64,000 nucleotides of DNA, taken from the NCBI GenBank assembly GCA_963681505.1, contig OY811973.1, forward strand, positions 13,704,237 through 13,768,236, in the 5' to 3' direction. Source of the stretch: Eunapius fragilis. Taxonomy: Eukaryota; Porifera; Demospongiae; Spongillida; Spongillidae. A program made the translations under genes and the position numbers. The notes under the pieces were generated by a model. The model ran no database searches and was not told the DNA's origin. It saw only the letters and a list, made by a program, of their open reading frames with translations. Shown one piece after another: positions 25,101 to 36,459 of the stretch. Numbering within the stretch: the first letter of the stretch is position 1; each line of letters starts with the position of its first letter.

Positions 25101-25208
25101 TTCATATTACTTTATCCTGTAGTTGCAACTTACAAAGATTTTGTAGACTCCAAGCAAGCAAATGCCAAGAAACTAGCCTTTGTGCTGAAGGGATCAGGCA
25201 ACTTCTAG
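19157..25208 (+). CDS. adhesion G-protein-coupled receptor (5' exons not identified)
   Basis: Cell-surface receptor of the adhesion class. Exons inferred from splice sites and phase: 19157-19507 (Cys-rich Ig-like), 19635-19871 (FN3), 20273-20287 (15-nt microexon), 21351-21461 and 21527-21621 (HormR domain, CNPVNDTTWNLQW ... CSSNGEWSP), 21822-22016, 22071-22254, about 22344-22497, about 22556-22626 and about 22711-22864 (GAIN domain), 22996-23104 (GPS, THLTSFAVL), 23166-23260 (TM1), 23319-23430 (TM2), 23483-23636 (TM3, AACKVVAALLQYLWLSAFCW), 23694-23784 (TM4), 24237-24303 (TM5, YCWMS), 24361-24461 and 24527-24653 (TM6, ILLPILGCTWIFG), 24711-24752 (TM7, GFLIFLLYVL), 24814-24876, 24954-25062, 25123-25208. 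All joins keep frame; the stop is at 25206-25208. The cytoplasmic tail is short, Lys/Ser-rich and lacks a clear PDZ ligand. Three of the four canonical GPS cysteines are replaced. The signal peptide and first exon were not found upstream. Confidence 0.88.
20400..20745 (+). pseudogene. non-LTR retrotransposon C-terminal fragment in a GPCR intron
   Basis: LDPLGHH, GSAAIAAELRKHSVNGAKC, LGWTCIPLVMESYGAWSGSF and LYGRLNLTLVRANAR are the C-terminal signatures of the retrotransposon family that recurs at 34.5-38.8, 48.1-48.6 and 63 kb. The first part is frameshifted. It lies in the intron between the microexon and the HormR exon. Confidence 0.7.
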
Positions 25209-25586
25209 CAACCTGACAAATATTTGTGTGAAGTAGTACAAGTACTAATCCTTACATGGATTTTTCCTAGAATATTGAACATAAAATGGCCAATAGGGGG
25301 AAAACAATAATTTAAATTCGAACCCAGTGCCTGCTGCATGGACATACCTAACAATCACTTATTTTCACCACTAGTGCCCCATGCAAATGTGGGGGTGGGG
25401 TGGGAGGATATGGTTCACAATGCAATCTATGAGGCGTTTTGCCTGTTTGCCCGCTTGGTATACCTGTACGGCGAACTTTGTGCCACCTTCGTCAGTGAAA
25501 CACCAGGTGCTCGGATCAATTCATTGCTATTCAGTATCGTAAAATAATAATTCTGTGCACGTGCTGTTGGATTTTCTAAATGTACT

Positions 25587-25810
25587 TGTAATAAAAACAT
25601 TCTCTATGAGGACGTAGGTGCCATACAGGATTGGAAGGCAATAGTGGTGTAAAAAGGAAGGAAACAAGGGTCTAATATGAAGGGGAAATGGATTTCACAT
25701 ACAAACGTAGTGTTCTACAAATGGACGAAGTATAGGACTATATATATATATATATCGGATACTGCGGAAGCAGTTTCCATATAGGATTGATGTCGTATAA
25801 TCAATGTACA
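25587..25810 (+). mobile_element. end relics of the TC...CTTG family downstream of the GPCR
   Basis: 25587-25690 is one arm of the family's terminal hairpin (CAAGTA-like start, then ATAAAAACATTCTCTATGAG and GGTGTAAAAAGGAAGGAAAC). 25755-25810 is a 5' end (TCGGATACTGCGGAAGCAGT, then TTCCATATAGGATTG), preceded by a TA tract. Everything between the ends of a full copy is missing. Confidence 0.55.
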
Positions 25811-25818
25811 TGGACTGT

Positions 25819-26075
25819 GGATCACATGAGCCACAGAACTAAGGATCACATGAGCCACAGGACTGAGGATCACATGTGCCACAGGATGGATGATCACATG
25901 AGCCACAGGACTGAGGATCATATGAGCCACAGGACTGAGGATCACATGTGCCACAGGACGGATGATCACATGAGCCACAGGACTGAGAATGCCATGAGCC
26001 ATAGGACTGAGGATCACAGGAACCACAGAACTGAGGATCACATTCATGAGCTACAGGACTGAGAATCACATAAGC
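25819..26075. repeat. 24-bp minisatellite, about 10-11 units
   Basis: The unit GATCACATGAGCCACAGGACTGAG is repeated with scattered substitutions. Frames stay open in several registers because 24 is a multiple of 3; it is not a gene. Confidence 0.93.
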
Positions 26076-28590
26076 CAGGGGCGTAGTTGGAATGGAGCAA
26101 CTTTTAAATATCTTCAGTTTCCGTGGTTTTTAAGCCTCCCAAAGATTACCATATAGCTGGAAAACGTGTGAGGGTGAAATCTTTCTCGAATATGAGAGGA
26201 CACTACAATCAGTACAGATTATCTTGTATTCACCTAAATATTAGCAATTATTAAAACCGAACTTGGGATAGTGATGTTACATAAGTGATTTAAGGCTGAG
26301 TTCATTGGTTTGGGTAATTAATTATCTGTGCATGGGTCTTCAAAATTTGTACATGTATATTGCCCAAATAGTAACTTGTACTAATGAGTCAAGTTTAAAA
26401 AGTTGAAGTGATGGAAAACAATCAACCAACCTTCAACCAATAGCCATTTCTGGTCTCTATCCATAACAACCCCAACCCCACCCTAGAGGTTACACATAAA
26501 TTAGCACTTGCGATATGATGCGTGATTTTGTATAATGTTGTGGGTAACTGAGTCAGCAATTAGAAAGAACTATGATCCGACAAGAAATACTGCTGTGAAG
26601 GGTATAGGCGATTTTTTAAAATCGGAAAGCAATGCATACAAAATGAGTTAAGCTCTATGTTTCCCTTGGAAGCTGAGAACAGATATTTAAGGTTTTGACA
26701 TAACAGACAGTGGAATACTGTGATGAAACTCATTCACACATTTGCTGCATGCGTGGGTCACACACACACAACTAGTGCTTAGTGCCTCACAGGTACCCTC
26801 AACGTGTAAGACACCGACCAGACTATAGTTAGACCACTGTTAAGCTTGAGGTCAAGCTTGAAATACATGGAGAGGTGGATTACCATGTCATCAACACCTA
26901 TTGGCAGTTGTGGATCGATTGGGTCTTCCATAGCATGGTCCTCCAACTGGGACTAAAACAGGTGGGTCTTCTGGTTGGTGATCCTCAGTTGGTAGAGGAC
27001 CACACCCTGGTTTTCATCTGGAAGAGCATTTTCCTCTGATAGCTGCATAGCTGGTTGGATGCGTAGTCTAATCTAATCCTATTTGTATATGCAAAATCCT
27101 TCGTCGTCCATCTGAACCTTTAAACACCGCCTATGCGCTTCCCTTAATTTCAGAGAGACAAATGATTAATACAGGAATAGGCCTACGCTTTACATGCAGT
27201 AGTACAAACACATGCAAGCGCACTTTACCAAGCAAACCCAGCCCGAGGTTCAGCTAGCCAGTTGCCTAGCCTGCGTTCTTAATTTTCAGAATAGACCTAC
27301 GCACCACATGCAGTTACAAGCACATGCAAGCGCACTTTAAAATAACAAGCAAACACAACACGACATTTTATCTCTTTCGAAATAAATATCACGCGACTTT
27401 ATCCCTTTGCTACAATGGAATTAGAAATATCTGCACTTGCAAGACGCCGCTCTTTGCTAGTACTGTTCTAAGTAGAACTATAACTTTTGCTGTCCCAGCC
27501 AACAATGAGGATGTCAGCAGGCAAGGTCTCTGGAAAGTCCATGACCTCTCTATGGACTCAGGCATCTTGGGATTTGAAGTAGAGGTAGCTGGGTACATGA
27601 ACACCAGGTTAACCTAAATAGCACCTATTGCTCTCTTAGGGGAGGGAGGGGGAGGATGGGTTAGGATTAGAGGGACACATGCACCGACGTACAATCCCAA
27701 TACCCCTCAGAAACAACCTTGACCCCCCCCCCCCCTCCACACTCACACACCCCCCTGGACATTTAAATACCCACAACCCTGAAACATTTCGTTGTTGCCG
27801 TGTTGGCAACAGGACAAAGGTTTGTATGTACTTTCTTCATATAAAGCTTAGAAGTACATGAATACATGTTCATTGATAATAATAAAATGCTAGAATAAGC
27901 TAGAGAATGCCTAAGTCTTACAATGTGAACTTAGGTGAACCTCGTTTTAGCACAACCTCCACGTTATTTTATCTGAAATTTATGAACTGATGATAATACT
28001 TGGTATATTTATATTGGATTTCAGCAATCTCTTCTACTAGTCTGGACTTGCATCTGGACTCTGCTGAATGTCAGGTAGCACTTAAATAGTGGTTAGGTCT
28101 TGACACGTCAGGAGGCTCCCTGTGCCCTCTTTGTCCCGATTAATGCGACTTAAGGTATACAAATTCATATAATTCACATGCATACATAACATAAACTTGG
28201 ATGTATACATCGATCACATTGGGAGTTCAGAAATGTAGTAGAATGTACTTTTTCCCTCCATATAGGTACAATTCATGTGATAAATGCAACTCAAATACTA
28301 CGCAGCATTTTAGAAATGGTTCGGTCACCGGAAAGCATAAGCATAATCGTATAAATGATTTACATGCATATTCATAATGAGAAATCTTTTAACTGATTTC
28401 GTATCTGTGGAATAATTGCTGAATTCGCGAAACGATAAATCATATTGAAATCCAACATTTCATGTATTAAATCCACTAATAAATCAAAATTGATTTTCGG
28501 TCCTTTTCCCCTTATGGATTACTTACGCCAGTTGCCATCCACTTTAAACGAACATGGAAAGCCAGTACTTACCGTATAATCTCATATTAA
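26076..28590. other. intergenic
   Basis: No exon with family support. It includes a partial duplication (27178-27240 and 27290-27345, sharing ACATGCAAGCGCACTTTA) and a C tract at 27721-27737. The minus strand at about 26870-27060 has a degenerate open stretch that might be retroelement tail; I could not support it. Confidence 0.45.
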
Positions 28591-28778
28591 CACCGCAGCG
28601 TTTATTCTGAACAGAATTATTTTTTTTTTTCAAGTGCTCGTCGTTTAAGTGTGTTCTCTTCAACTATATTTCAACTAAATTGGCATCTGATTTGTGCATA
28701 TAGTTGAAGAGAACACACTTAAACCACGAGCACTTGAAAAAATTAATTTTGTTCAGAATAAACGCCGCGGTGTTTATA
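28591..28778. repeat. small foldback (MITE-like)
   Basis: The left arm (about 28591-28670, ACACCGCAGCGTTTATTCTG ... TTCTCTTCAACTATA) and right arm (about 28700-28778) are inverted repeats with a few mismatches around a 30-bp loop. No coding capacity. Confidence 0.8.
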
Positions 28779-29154
28779 TAATGAAAAGAGAAATTTGGAT
28801 GTGCCGTAGTAATATATGTAAGGCATCACCCTAACTTTATCACTACTGCAAAAATTTGCTGCAGTTAAAATGCCTACTTTGTCTTCGAGATGTATATTAA
28901 AATTCGTCATGATACCCGTTCGTCACAAAATATACTATAGTTGTAACCAGTGAGCACTCTAACCACTAAACCACATGCGTATCCTTGCATGCCAGGAAAA
29001 GGGTGGGGGAGGAGGAGGAAGTATGAAACGCGGATGCACCTATATAGCTATAAATGTAGTGATCGCAACGATCGTCAGGCAAGCGATGACATCATTACGT
29101 CCTATTAAACGTCAGTAATTATTGTTGTTAAATTGTGTCACGTGGGCCGAGTAA

Positions 29155-29160
29155 TATAAA
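29155..29160 (+). promoter_or_regulatory. TATA box of the 29.2-kb gene
   Basis: TATAAA lies 66 bp upstream of the ATG at 29226. The two paralogues also have TATA-like boxes at short distances, so the promoter architecture appears shared. Confidence 0.5.
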
Positions 29161-29225
29161 TGGGCTTGCTTTGTTGCATCCTTTCATTTCGTGATCAACA
29201 ATTCTATACGCTCAACTAAATCAAG

Positions 29226-29870
29226 ATGGCGGCGGAGAAAATAACTACCATCACATCCAAGTTCATGACTTCTAAATGGCTACAACAGCAAAATGCGCAA
29301 AATGTAGTATTCTCTTGCGAGTATTCAGGAAGCGATTTACAAATCGTATTTAATAGCGATACCAGTGAATTCGAACAATTGTTCAGGGCGTTAGTGTTCC
29401 AGCCCAGTCCTAAAACCATCTTCTCCTCACTGGTTATTAAGTGCAGAGTTGGACTCGAGCACACTGGATCTCAGAACACAACCATTTCTTTTCTTATCGG
29501 TAACAACGGTGGTTCGGCCGTTGGTTTCCAACTTACTTACGGCTTGGCGTTGTCTAACAGACCGTATCGCTCCATTGAAGGCAACTCTGGAAGGACTCTC
29601 ACCGATATTCTACCATCACAAGAGGGAAACACCCTACAAAATAATAAACTTTCGGGCTACCCTCGCTTTTACGACATGACGTTCTATCTAAGCAAGGATA
29701 AAGCTGTTGGAATATGCTCCTCGTCACTAGATGAAGGACACAGCATCATAACGACGTATTCTAAGTGCCCAAAACTTGGCCAGGACCTCTTCTTGCAAGT
29801 TCACAGAGAGAGCCGCACTGCATCGTACACCCTCAACTTTGTACAAGTGGCAGTCAACACATTAGGGTGA
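29226..29870 (+). CDS. unrecognised intronless protein, paralogue 1 of 3 (214 aa)
   Basis: Single-exon frame of 214 residues. I do not recognise the family. It has no signal peptide or membrane segment, so it is probably cytosolic. Landmarks shared with 33562-34203 and 48840-49490: an N-terminal FMTSKWL, LVIKCRVGLEHTG, VGFQL, PYRSIEG, YDMTF, the strongly conserved VGICSSSLDEGH and a C-terminal LNFVQVAV. Alternating hydrophobic residues suggest a beta-rich, possibly jelly-roll or lectin-like fold; that is inference. AATAAA signals follow at 30165 and 30185. Paralogy, matching length and conserved motifs argue that it is a real gene. Confidence 0.8.
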   Translation: MAAEKITTITSKFMTSKWLQQQNAQNVVFSCEYSGSDLQIVFNSDTSEFEQLFRALVFQPSPKTIFSSLVIKCRVGLEHTGSQNTTISFLIGNNGGSAVGFQLTYGLALSNRPYRSIEGNSGRTLTDILPSQEGNTLQNNKLSGYPRFYDMTFYLSKDKAVGICSSSLDEGHSIITTYSKCPKLGQDLFLQVHRESRTASYTLNFVQVAVNTLG

Positions 29871-32800
29871 TCTGGATGTCACAAATGGACCCGGCATGTA
29901 CCGTCATTGTAGTTGACAGTATATAGTATTTAGTTACTCATATTCACCAATTTTTGTGTGATTCAAATATAAGACTGAATTTTGGACAAAACCACACGCA
30001 TGCATGCATCAATCACAATATACATGCATGTATGCATTTTGTGCATGAGGTAACAAAAGTCATTGCACATGCAAGGAAACGTTCATTATTAATTACTCAA
30101 AGTAAAGGTCTGAGAGCATTTCTTGCAAGGGCAGGTCCCCGTGCTAAAGTCTCAATTACTCAAAAATAAACTGAACTTGAGATAAATAAAGCCTTACTGG
30201 ATTTATTTATATATATATAATTATATATCCCAATTCTGCATGAGGTAAAAAACTTCATGCAGCAATGTACCAACTCCAAATGATATTATAGGCTGTTGTC
30301 CTTTATCTAGTTGGCCCGACTATATACCGCGTTCGGTCGGGTAGCTTTACTGAACGGTCCTCTACTTACAGCAGTTTACACTTATTATGTTTATTAACCA
30401 TATCTACATGTACTTTTAAAAAGCCTTCGTCTGTGTGACAAACCTTTCTATATAAAAGAAGTACCCACATCAAAGACACATCAATGGCTTGCCTAGAAAT
30501 AAGATTTTTTTTTTCTTTGCTGCGGCATTATTCATGATTCTTTGATTGAGTGATTGAATTTTGATAGGGACGACCACTCAAACGTCACATGACAGTGCTA
30601 TAATACATGCACGTATATTTCTTAATATGCATGGTGTTGCGTGCATATTGCATGCATGTACCACACCTTGCTTTATTTATGGGATTCCACAGATGTAATG
30701 AAAATTAGTATGTACACAACGTACACCATGCATGCATTCCTTAGTGAACTTGAGTTGTGCATGTACATATACTGTGTTGTACATGTATATATGATCTGTT
30801 GCGTGAACGTGCATGGAATATATAGATTACTTCATGCACTGATCGGTGTACAATCATGTTTCAGCGGGAAGTCATGCAGAAATCATGCATGTATATACTA
30901 TGGTTACCATTGCTGTGAAGCACTCAGGAAAAAAATATAAAATCTTGCATAAAAGTAGCAGGAATATGCATGGGCAAAAATCTTGGGTATTAGTGTTATA
31001 ATATATAATATTTGTTTTCAAGCTGCCAGAAGTACACAATATACTGACTATAGCTGGCATGACATGGATAGCCATTAAGTGCATGGAAAGCGTGCGGGCT
31101 TCAAGTCCCAAGGGTTGTTGCGGCTATCCACATAATTCCCCAGAATTGGGCATGGTTTAATCAATTAGATTGTGGCTTTCCCGATCAGTTCTACTGAATT
31201 TCATACACTACCACCGCAGCTATATAATTAGGTTTTAATTTTTATATATCTTGTATACCAATGAATTTCCCCGCAATGGATGGCACGGCTGTTTCGAGCT
31301 GGACATTAGGTTTTTAATTAGAACACATTCGAACATTTGGGATCCTAGAGGAGCTAATTATTTTGTGGTTTACGTTCAGAGGGGCTGTTTACCACTACCA
31401 ATTCATTATACACAACCATTATTATTTTGAGCTATTCCACAACCTAAAAAGAATGTGCGCACAGTCAAAGTACGTTCTCCTTTGGCTAATTATTGCCGCG
31501 CATGTGATTACTGAATGCACGTCTTTTATTGTCTTCATTAAGTGTTCAGGCGACAACCGGCAGATGGTTTTAAACCTTTCTCCTACTCAAAAAGCAATCA
31601 TTGTACATCACCTTTGCGTTTAGTGCATGCTGTGGCTTATTCTCTGGTGAAAGAACAACACGGTTAGACGGGACCATGTAACTAATGAATAATGCACGTG
31701 CGTCACACCCATATGTATAAATTTGATACACGACGACAATGGGAAACATGCAATGTCATGTCCAAAAGTTCTGTCAGAGAGTATGTGGTCATAACTGAAC
31801 TGTTTAAGATATAGAAGGGTGGAAAAACCATAGATATTAGAGTAGTAATATCTAGAGTCTCAAACAAAATACACCCGTGCTGCGTGCCTTTTCAATGGAG
31901 CTTTTAATTGACATGCAATAGACATACGCAATGACATTGTTTGATTTCCTGCAGAGCGTGCAAATACAAGAAGCTGCAATAAAGAAAATCGCATACAGGT
32001 GTATGGTAAAGCCATAGAACTGGCTACCACATCGTAAGTATTGACCCATTCACAACATGCTAACACATGATGGCTTTTATGTTTTGGGGACGAAACCCTA
32101 ATGTCCAACTTTTTCAATGGATTGAAACAGCCGTGATGGATGGATGGACATGTAGACAATCACTGGGCGTTGTACGGTTTATGAGGGCGGATGACGGTGC
32201 AGTTTGAGGGTCATTACAACGGCTACGTTACTTAGACCATGCAGTTCTGGGACAAATGGATAAACCTTGTACATATATACTTGCATTGTTGTGATGTCAT
32301 TGTAGATCGCTCAGATAGGAAGGGGTGGTTTTAACGTAGGACATCTGGAAGGTAACATAGTGTAAGATGAAGTATATATAAGACTTGGAGTGACTGGCGA
32401 TCTATACGGGCGTGCCCTTATTACGGATTAATGCGTTCTCTGTGAAAAACCACAACATAATGCGAACAGCGCGTGAATTAAACTCTGTGCCACGATAAAT
32501 GACGAGACGTCTAATTTATTACGTCATGACAAGCGAGTCTAGATATCAATATTAAAGCATACACAGCTGCGGTGGAATTCAGTGGAAAGCCACAAGCCCA
32601 TTCGGTGGAAATGTAATTAAATTCTGTGCCGGCGCATGCAGTAATTGGATAGCCATAAAAAATCCATAGGACATGAAGCGCACGCATGCGCTTTACAAAT
32701 AAAGCCATGTATGCATTTAGACAAGCTATTGTCTGTATTGCATACTCCTTCCGGCAGCTTACGAAATCAAAATTATAATGATGGCATCATGCACTCAAGG

Positions 32801-33561
32801 TATATAACAGTTCCACAGGGAATTTATAAGTTAGTAACTATATATGAAAGGCGGCAAGATCGATAACTTTTTTTTTGGGGGGGGGGGGGGGGGGGGGGGT
32901 GGTGGGAGAGGGGGAAGGCAGAACTATACAGGCGAAGCAATTCCAAAGCCAAAACACATGCAATATCCACAAATGTGCATGGCCTCGTTTAATAAAAGAA
33001 CAGATTGTTGCTTTGCCATGAAAGGCAAACATTAATTAAAAGGTGCATGCATGCCTCCCAATGTATAGTGGTTGGTCCTACATACATGTGACATGTCGTC
33101 TTCTCACCCTCAAGTGCGCTGGTCGGTTGATTTTAACCGACCATGCATTATCAGAACAAGTGAGCATGCATGCATGCACGAACCTCATGCACATCCCACG
33201 TCCGAGGCATATAGCCTGTGCATCACGTATATGTAGATGCTATACTATATACCGCCGTAGACGGTGACGCCTTGTCGATGGGATCCTGCCTACACCCCTT
33301 TACGCCTTTTCTGATTAAATAGACCGTAGATTTGACAGTCTATCTTATGCGACATCACTGCCGCGCATACACGAATTTGGCCGTGATGTCACTTGGTGTG
33401 AATACGTTAAACAGATAGCGTCTTTTTTTTAGAAGCGCGCTATATGTACATATAAATATAACGACGTAGCCCCTTACGTGCAGTGTATATGATCGTATGT
33501 GAAAAAATGACCAATATTATTTCAACAAATACTTTCTATATAGCAACACACATTCTTTTGT
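29871..33561. other. intergenic, rich in TGCATGCA words
   Basis: No coding exon is supported. Contains AATAAA signals near 30165-30190 for the upstream gene, a short inverted motif (CCCGACTATATACCGCG-TTCGGTCGGG, about 30315-30345) that also occurs near 8380-8450, and a G tract at 32878-32899. Open frames here lack motifs and splice context. Confidence 0.5.
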
Positions 33562-34203
33562 TCACTCTAACGTGCTAACATCTACTTCAACGAAGTTGAT
33601 GGTGTACTTCGAGGAACTTCTTCCTCGGTACGCCCACAGGAATATCTCATTACTTGTATCCAGCGTGTTCGAATACGTGGTATTCACCATGTGTCCCGCA
33701 TCAAGGGAAGAAGAGCAAATCCCAACAACATCGTCTTCTGTTATACTGAATGTCATGTCGTAAACACTAGGGTTCATCCTAGAACTGGGAACGTTCTCCG
33801 CCCTACGGACGATAGGATTCATAACGTTACCAGACTCTCCCTCTGCAGGTAAATATGGAAACCTGTCTCCTGAAGAGTAGCTGTACATCAACTGAAAGCC
33901 AACGTTCCAATCCTCGTCACCAATAAAGAAAAAAATGGAATCCTGAGGTCCCGTGTGGATGAGTCCAACTCGGCACTTTATGACGAGATTGCGATAATCC
34001 CTTGCAGATCTGAGTACCCTGGCCTTAAACAAGTATTCGTTATCTCTAGCATCAGTTGAAAATACTATTTGGTTATCGTTTGTGTTTGGCATATCGATGT
34101 TGCAACCAAACCAGACATTATTCCTTTGCGTGTTGCTATCCACCAACCACTGCGGAGTCATGAGAACGTAATTGCGATTCTTCACTTTCGTCAATCCTGC
34201 CAT
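33562..34203 (-). CDS. unrecognised intronless protein, paralogue 2 of 3 (213 aa)
   Basis: Single-exon frame on the minus strand. I chose the ATG at 34203 (MAGLTKVKNRNYVLMTPQWL) because it aligns with the starts of the two paralogues and gives a matching length. An upstream ATG at 34233 would leave almost no 5' UTR after the TATATAA box at 34264-34258. Shared motifs: LVIKCRVGLIHTGPQ, VGFQL, PYLPAEGESG, YDMTF, VGICSSSLDAGHM, INFVEVDVSTL. It is closest to paralogue 1, in opposite orientation 3.7 kb away. Function unknown. Confidence 0.8.
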   Translation of the reverse strand: MAGLTKVKNRNYVLMTPQWLVDSNTQRNNVWFGCNIDMPNTNDNQIVFSTDARDNEYLFKARVLRSARDYRNLVIKCRVGLIHTGPQDSIFFFIGDEDWNVGFQLMYSYSSGDRFPYLPAEGESGNVMNPIVRRAENVPSSRMNPSVYDMTFSITEDDVVGICSSSLDAGHMVNTTYSNTLDTSNEIFLWAYRGRSSSKYTINFVEVDVSTLE

Positions 34204-34257
34204 AGCTCTTGCAATAGTCCTAAACGTTAGCATGCGCTGAGACAAAGATTGCGCGTC

Positions 34258-34264
34258 TTATATA
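34258..34264 (-). promoter_or_regulatory. TATA-like box of paralogue 2
   Basis: On the minus strand CCATATATAAG lies about 55 bp upstream of the chosen start codon. Confidence 0.45.
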
Positions 34265-34495
34265 TGGTGGTGACATGCATATTCACGCACGTGAATCCAC
34301 TTCAAGTTAGGGTTTAATTGAATAATTCCACCGTTAATGCTAATTCAATGTGAAATGTCTGCCAGGAGAGGCTCAGTTGGAGGAGGATTACTTACATGTC
34401 CACCTGGTACGGACCAGGGACTGTACCCATCATCCAGAACAATGTTTTGCTTATACACAATGTACAGCACTTATAAGATAAATGAATGCACCCTG
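34265..34495. other. short intergenic spacer
   Basis: Nothing recognised. Confidence 0.4.
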
Positions 34496-35410
34496 CTATA
34501 GGTAATAGTCAGGGACAAAGCATCTGGAGAGGATGGTTGTGGTGTTGGCTCTAACTAAGTTGAGGTTCAGCCTCCCATATAAGACAGCTAGGACCTCAGC
34601 CTTGGAGCTAGTTGCAAGGTGAGAGGTCAGAAGAGAAAATGACTCCGCATTGCTTCTGTCCCCAAGCACCATATGCCTCAACCATCATGGGGACGCAAAT
34701 CCACCCTAGCTCCTTGCATTTGGCATCATTTTCTCTGCTCGGTAGTTCTGGCAGCCTGACCTGCTGCTAGTCCCGCTTTATTATTATTATTATATTATTA
34801 TTTTGATTTTTTTAAAATGCTTCATATTGAACAATACAGTAATAGTTACACGAAACAACAAATGAAAAACAAAAATACTGTCAACCAATGATGACCAATG
34901 AAGGTCCAGCTCTTGACAGCAGAGCTCTTGCAGAGGACCTCACCAAAGTGAGGCTGAGTCTGCTATAAATGGCAGCAGTGGCCTGGGACTTGGTACACCT
35001 CACAGGTATGACCAGATGGAGTGGCAAGATGGGACAGTTTTTATTTTTATTGTTACTACAAATTTGTACAATTATTATTATTCATGAGTATACAGAAACA
35101 ACACTGATTGAATACAAAGTACAGCTCTACAGTAGACGAGCTATCCTAGAGAGGATAGCTGTAGCATTAGCCCTGACCAGGTGGAGATTCAGTCGGCCAT
35201 AGATCTCATTAAGTACGATGGACTTTGGCCGACACATGGAAGTGGCAAGTCTAGAGGCTACAGGGGAGGTAATGGCAGTGGCTTCTTTTCCCCAAGCTCC
35301 ATATGATTCAACGACCATAGGGACACATACCCATCCTACATCTGAGCACTTGGGGTCATTGGCGTGGTGTTTCCTAAACTCAGTGGCCTGGGCAGCAGCT
35401 GTGGCCTACA
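34496..35410 (-). pseudogene. three truncated non-LTR retrotransposon 3' ends in tandem
   Basis: Minus-strand fragments at 34496-34760 (VLAVLYGRLNLNLVRANTTT), about 34895-35000 (IYSRLSLTLVRSSARALLS in a broken frame) and 35127-35410 (VESYGAWGKEATAI, EIYGRLNLHLVRANATAILS). All carry only the C-terminal end of the family protein, as expected for repeated 5'-truncated insertions. None is intact. Confidence 0.75.
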
Positions 35411-35504
35411 CTCCCGCTTACAACTGTAGGCTATGTTTAAGATTATACCTATGCGTATACGTATTGTACATGTATTACATTTCAAATAATAATAATAATA
35501 ATGT

Positions 35505-36070
35505 TGGTCGGAATGTGTGCCCCTTTTGCCAAGATGTGGCTCTTGATCCCCTGGGCCACCATGCTGTAACCTGCAGGCATGGGGGAGATGTGGTGATAAG
35601 GCACAATCACTTGCGTGATGTCTTTGTGGACTTCTGTCAGCGAGCTCATCTGAGTGTGAGTGTGGAGAAGGGTCATGGTCTTACAAGAGATCACAGCCAC
35701 ACCAGACTTGCAGATGTGCTCATTGCTGGGTGGGACAGGGGCAAGCCTGCAGCTTTTGATGTCACTGTAACATCTCCTCTTTGCCCAGCCATACTTAGGG
35801 AGTCATGCAGATCATCTGGTGCAGCTTCTATGGCAGCGGAGACCCGCAAGCTTCACACCAATGGACCCAAATGTGAGAAATTGAGGTCAACGTGCATTCC
35901 CCTAGCTGTAGAGATGTTCTGTAACTGGGGTAAGGAGGCTCACCTCACATTCTCCACATTGGCATCCCACCTTGCCATCAGCTTGTCCTTCCATCTTGGT
36001 AGACTTTACAGTGGATGAACATCACCTTGGGTCAGATCAATTGCCAGAGCCATCTTGGCAAGGAAGTTCC
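35505..36070 (+). pseudogene. non-LTR retrotransposon C-terminus with CCHC and endonuclease-like motifs
   Basis: Best-preserved copy of the family in the window. It has a CCHC motif CPFCQDVALDPLGHHAVTC (C-x2-C-x9-H-x4-C), then VVIRHNHLRDVF, then RLADVLIAGWDRGKPAAFDV and TVTSPL. A zinc finger followed by RHN and a P-x-D ... D pattern is the layout of the restriction-like endonuclease of R2-like non-LTR elements, so I infer that class. The tail reads CIPLAVEMFCNWGKEAHLTF and ends near SIARAILAR. The reverse transcriptase is absent (5' truncated). Confidence 0.75.
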
Positions 36071-36459
36071 TGCCCTCATGACTTGACTTTATTTTTGGGT
36101 GTATGATTATGTGTTCATTGTTGTATATGGATAAGATACAAAATTTTACAGTACACTGATGTATACACAAATGCAAAATTCATGTGGACACCATCCTACT
36201 AAGGATGGCCGAAGAAATTGATCTTATGAGGCAAATGTTCAGTATATGTTAGGTCGAGTAGTTGCTAGCCATGTGTGTATGCATTCCTGTAATCAAAATT
36301 TTCCACCACTTATAAGACTGCAACTGTATGATTTAATAGCAACAACTTAAGTAGAGACACAGTAAGACCCGTCCAGCTGACATACTTCTTCCTAACTGGT
36401 TTTTGGGCAGAACAGCAGCATTAGATGTGTCCATCACCTCACCGCTAAACCCTGTTATT
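36071..36459. other. spacer between retrotransposon fragments
   Basis: AT-rich; nothing recognised. Confidence 0.4.

Noticed and set aside
28935..28980. tRNA-like A-box on the minus strand (GTGGTTTAGTGGTTAGAGTG)
   Set aside because: No convincing B-box or clover-leaf follows, so I call neither a tRNA nor a SINE.
31040..31140. B-box-like GGGCTTCAAGTCCC
   Set aside because: No matching A-box or acceptor stem.
31363..31623. Open frame of 86 residues with hydrophobic stretches
   Set aside because: No homology, no splice context, no paralogue; probably chance.
35127..35318. Small conserved host gene (VESYGAWGKEA...LYGRLNL)
   Set aside because: The motif recurs many times in truncated, frameshifted form, so it is a retrotransposon C-terminus.
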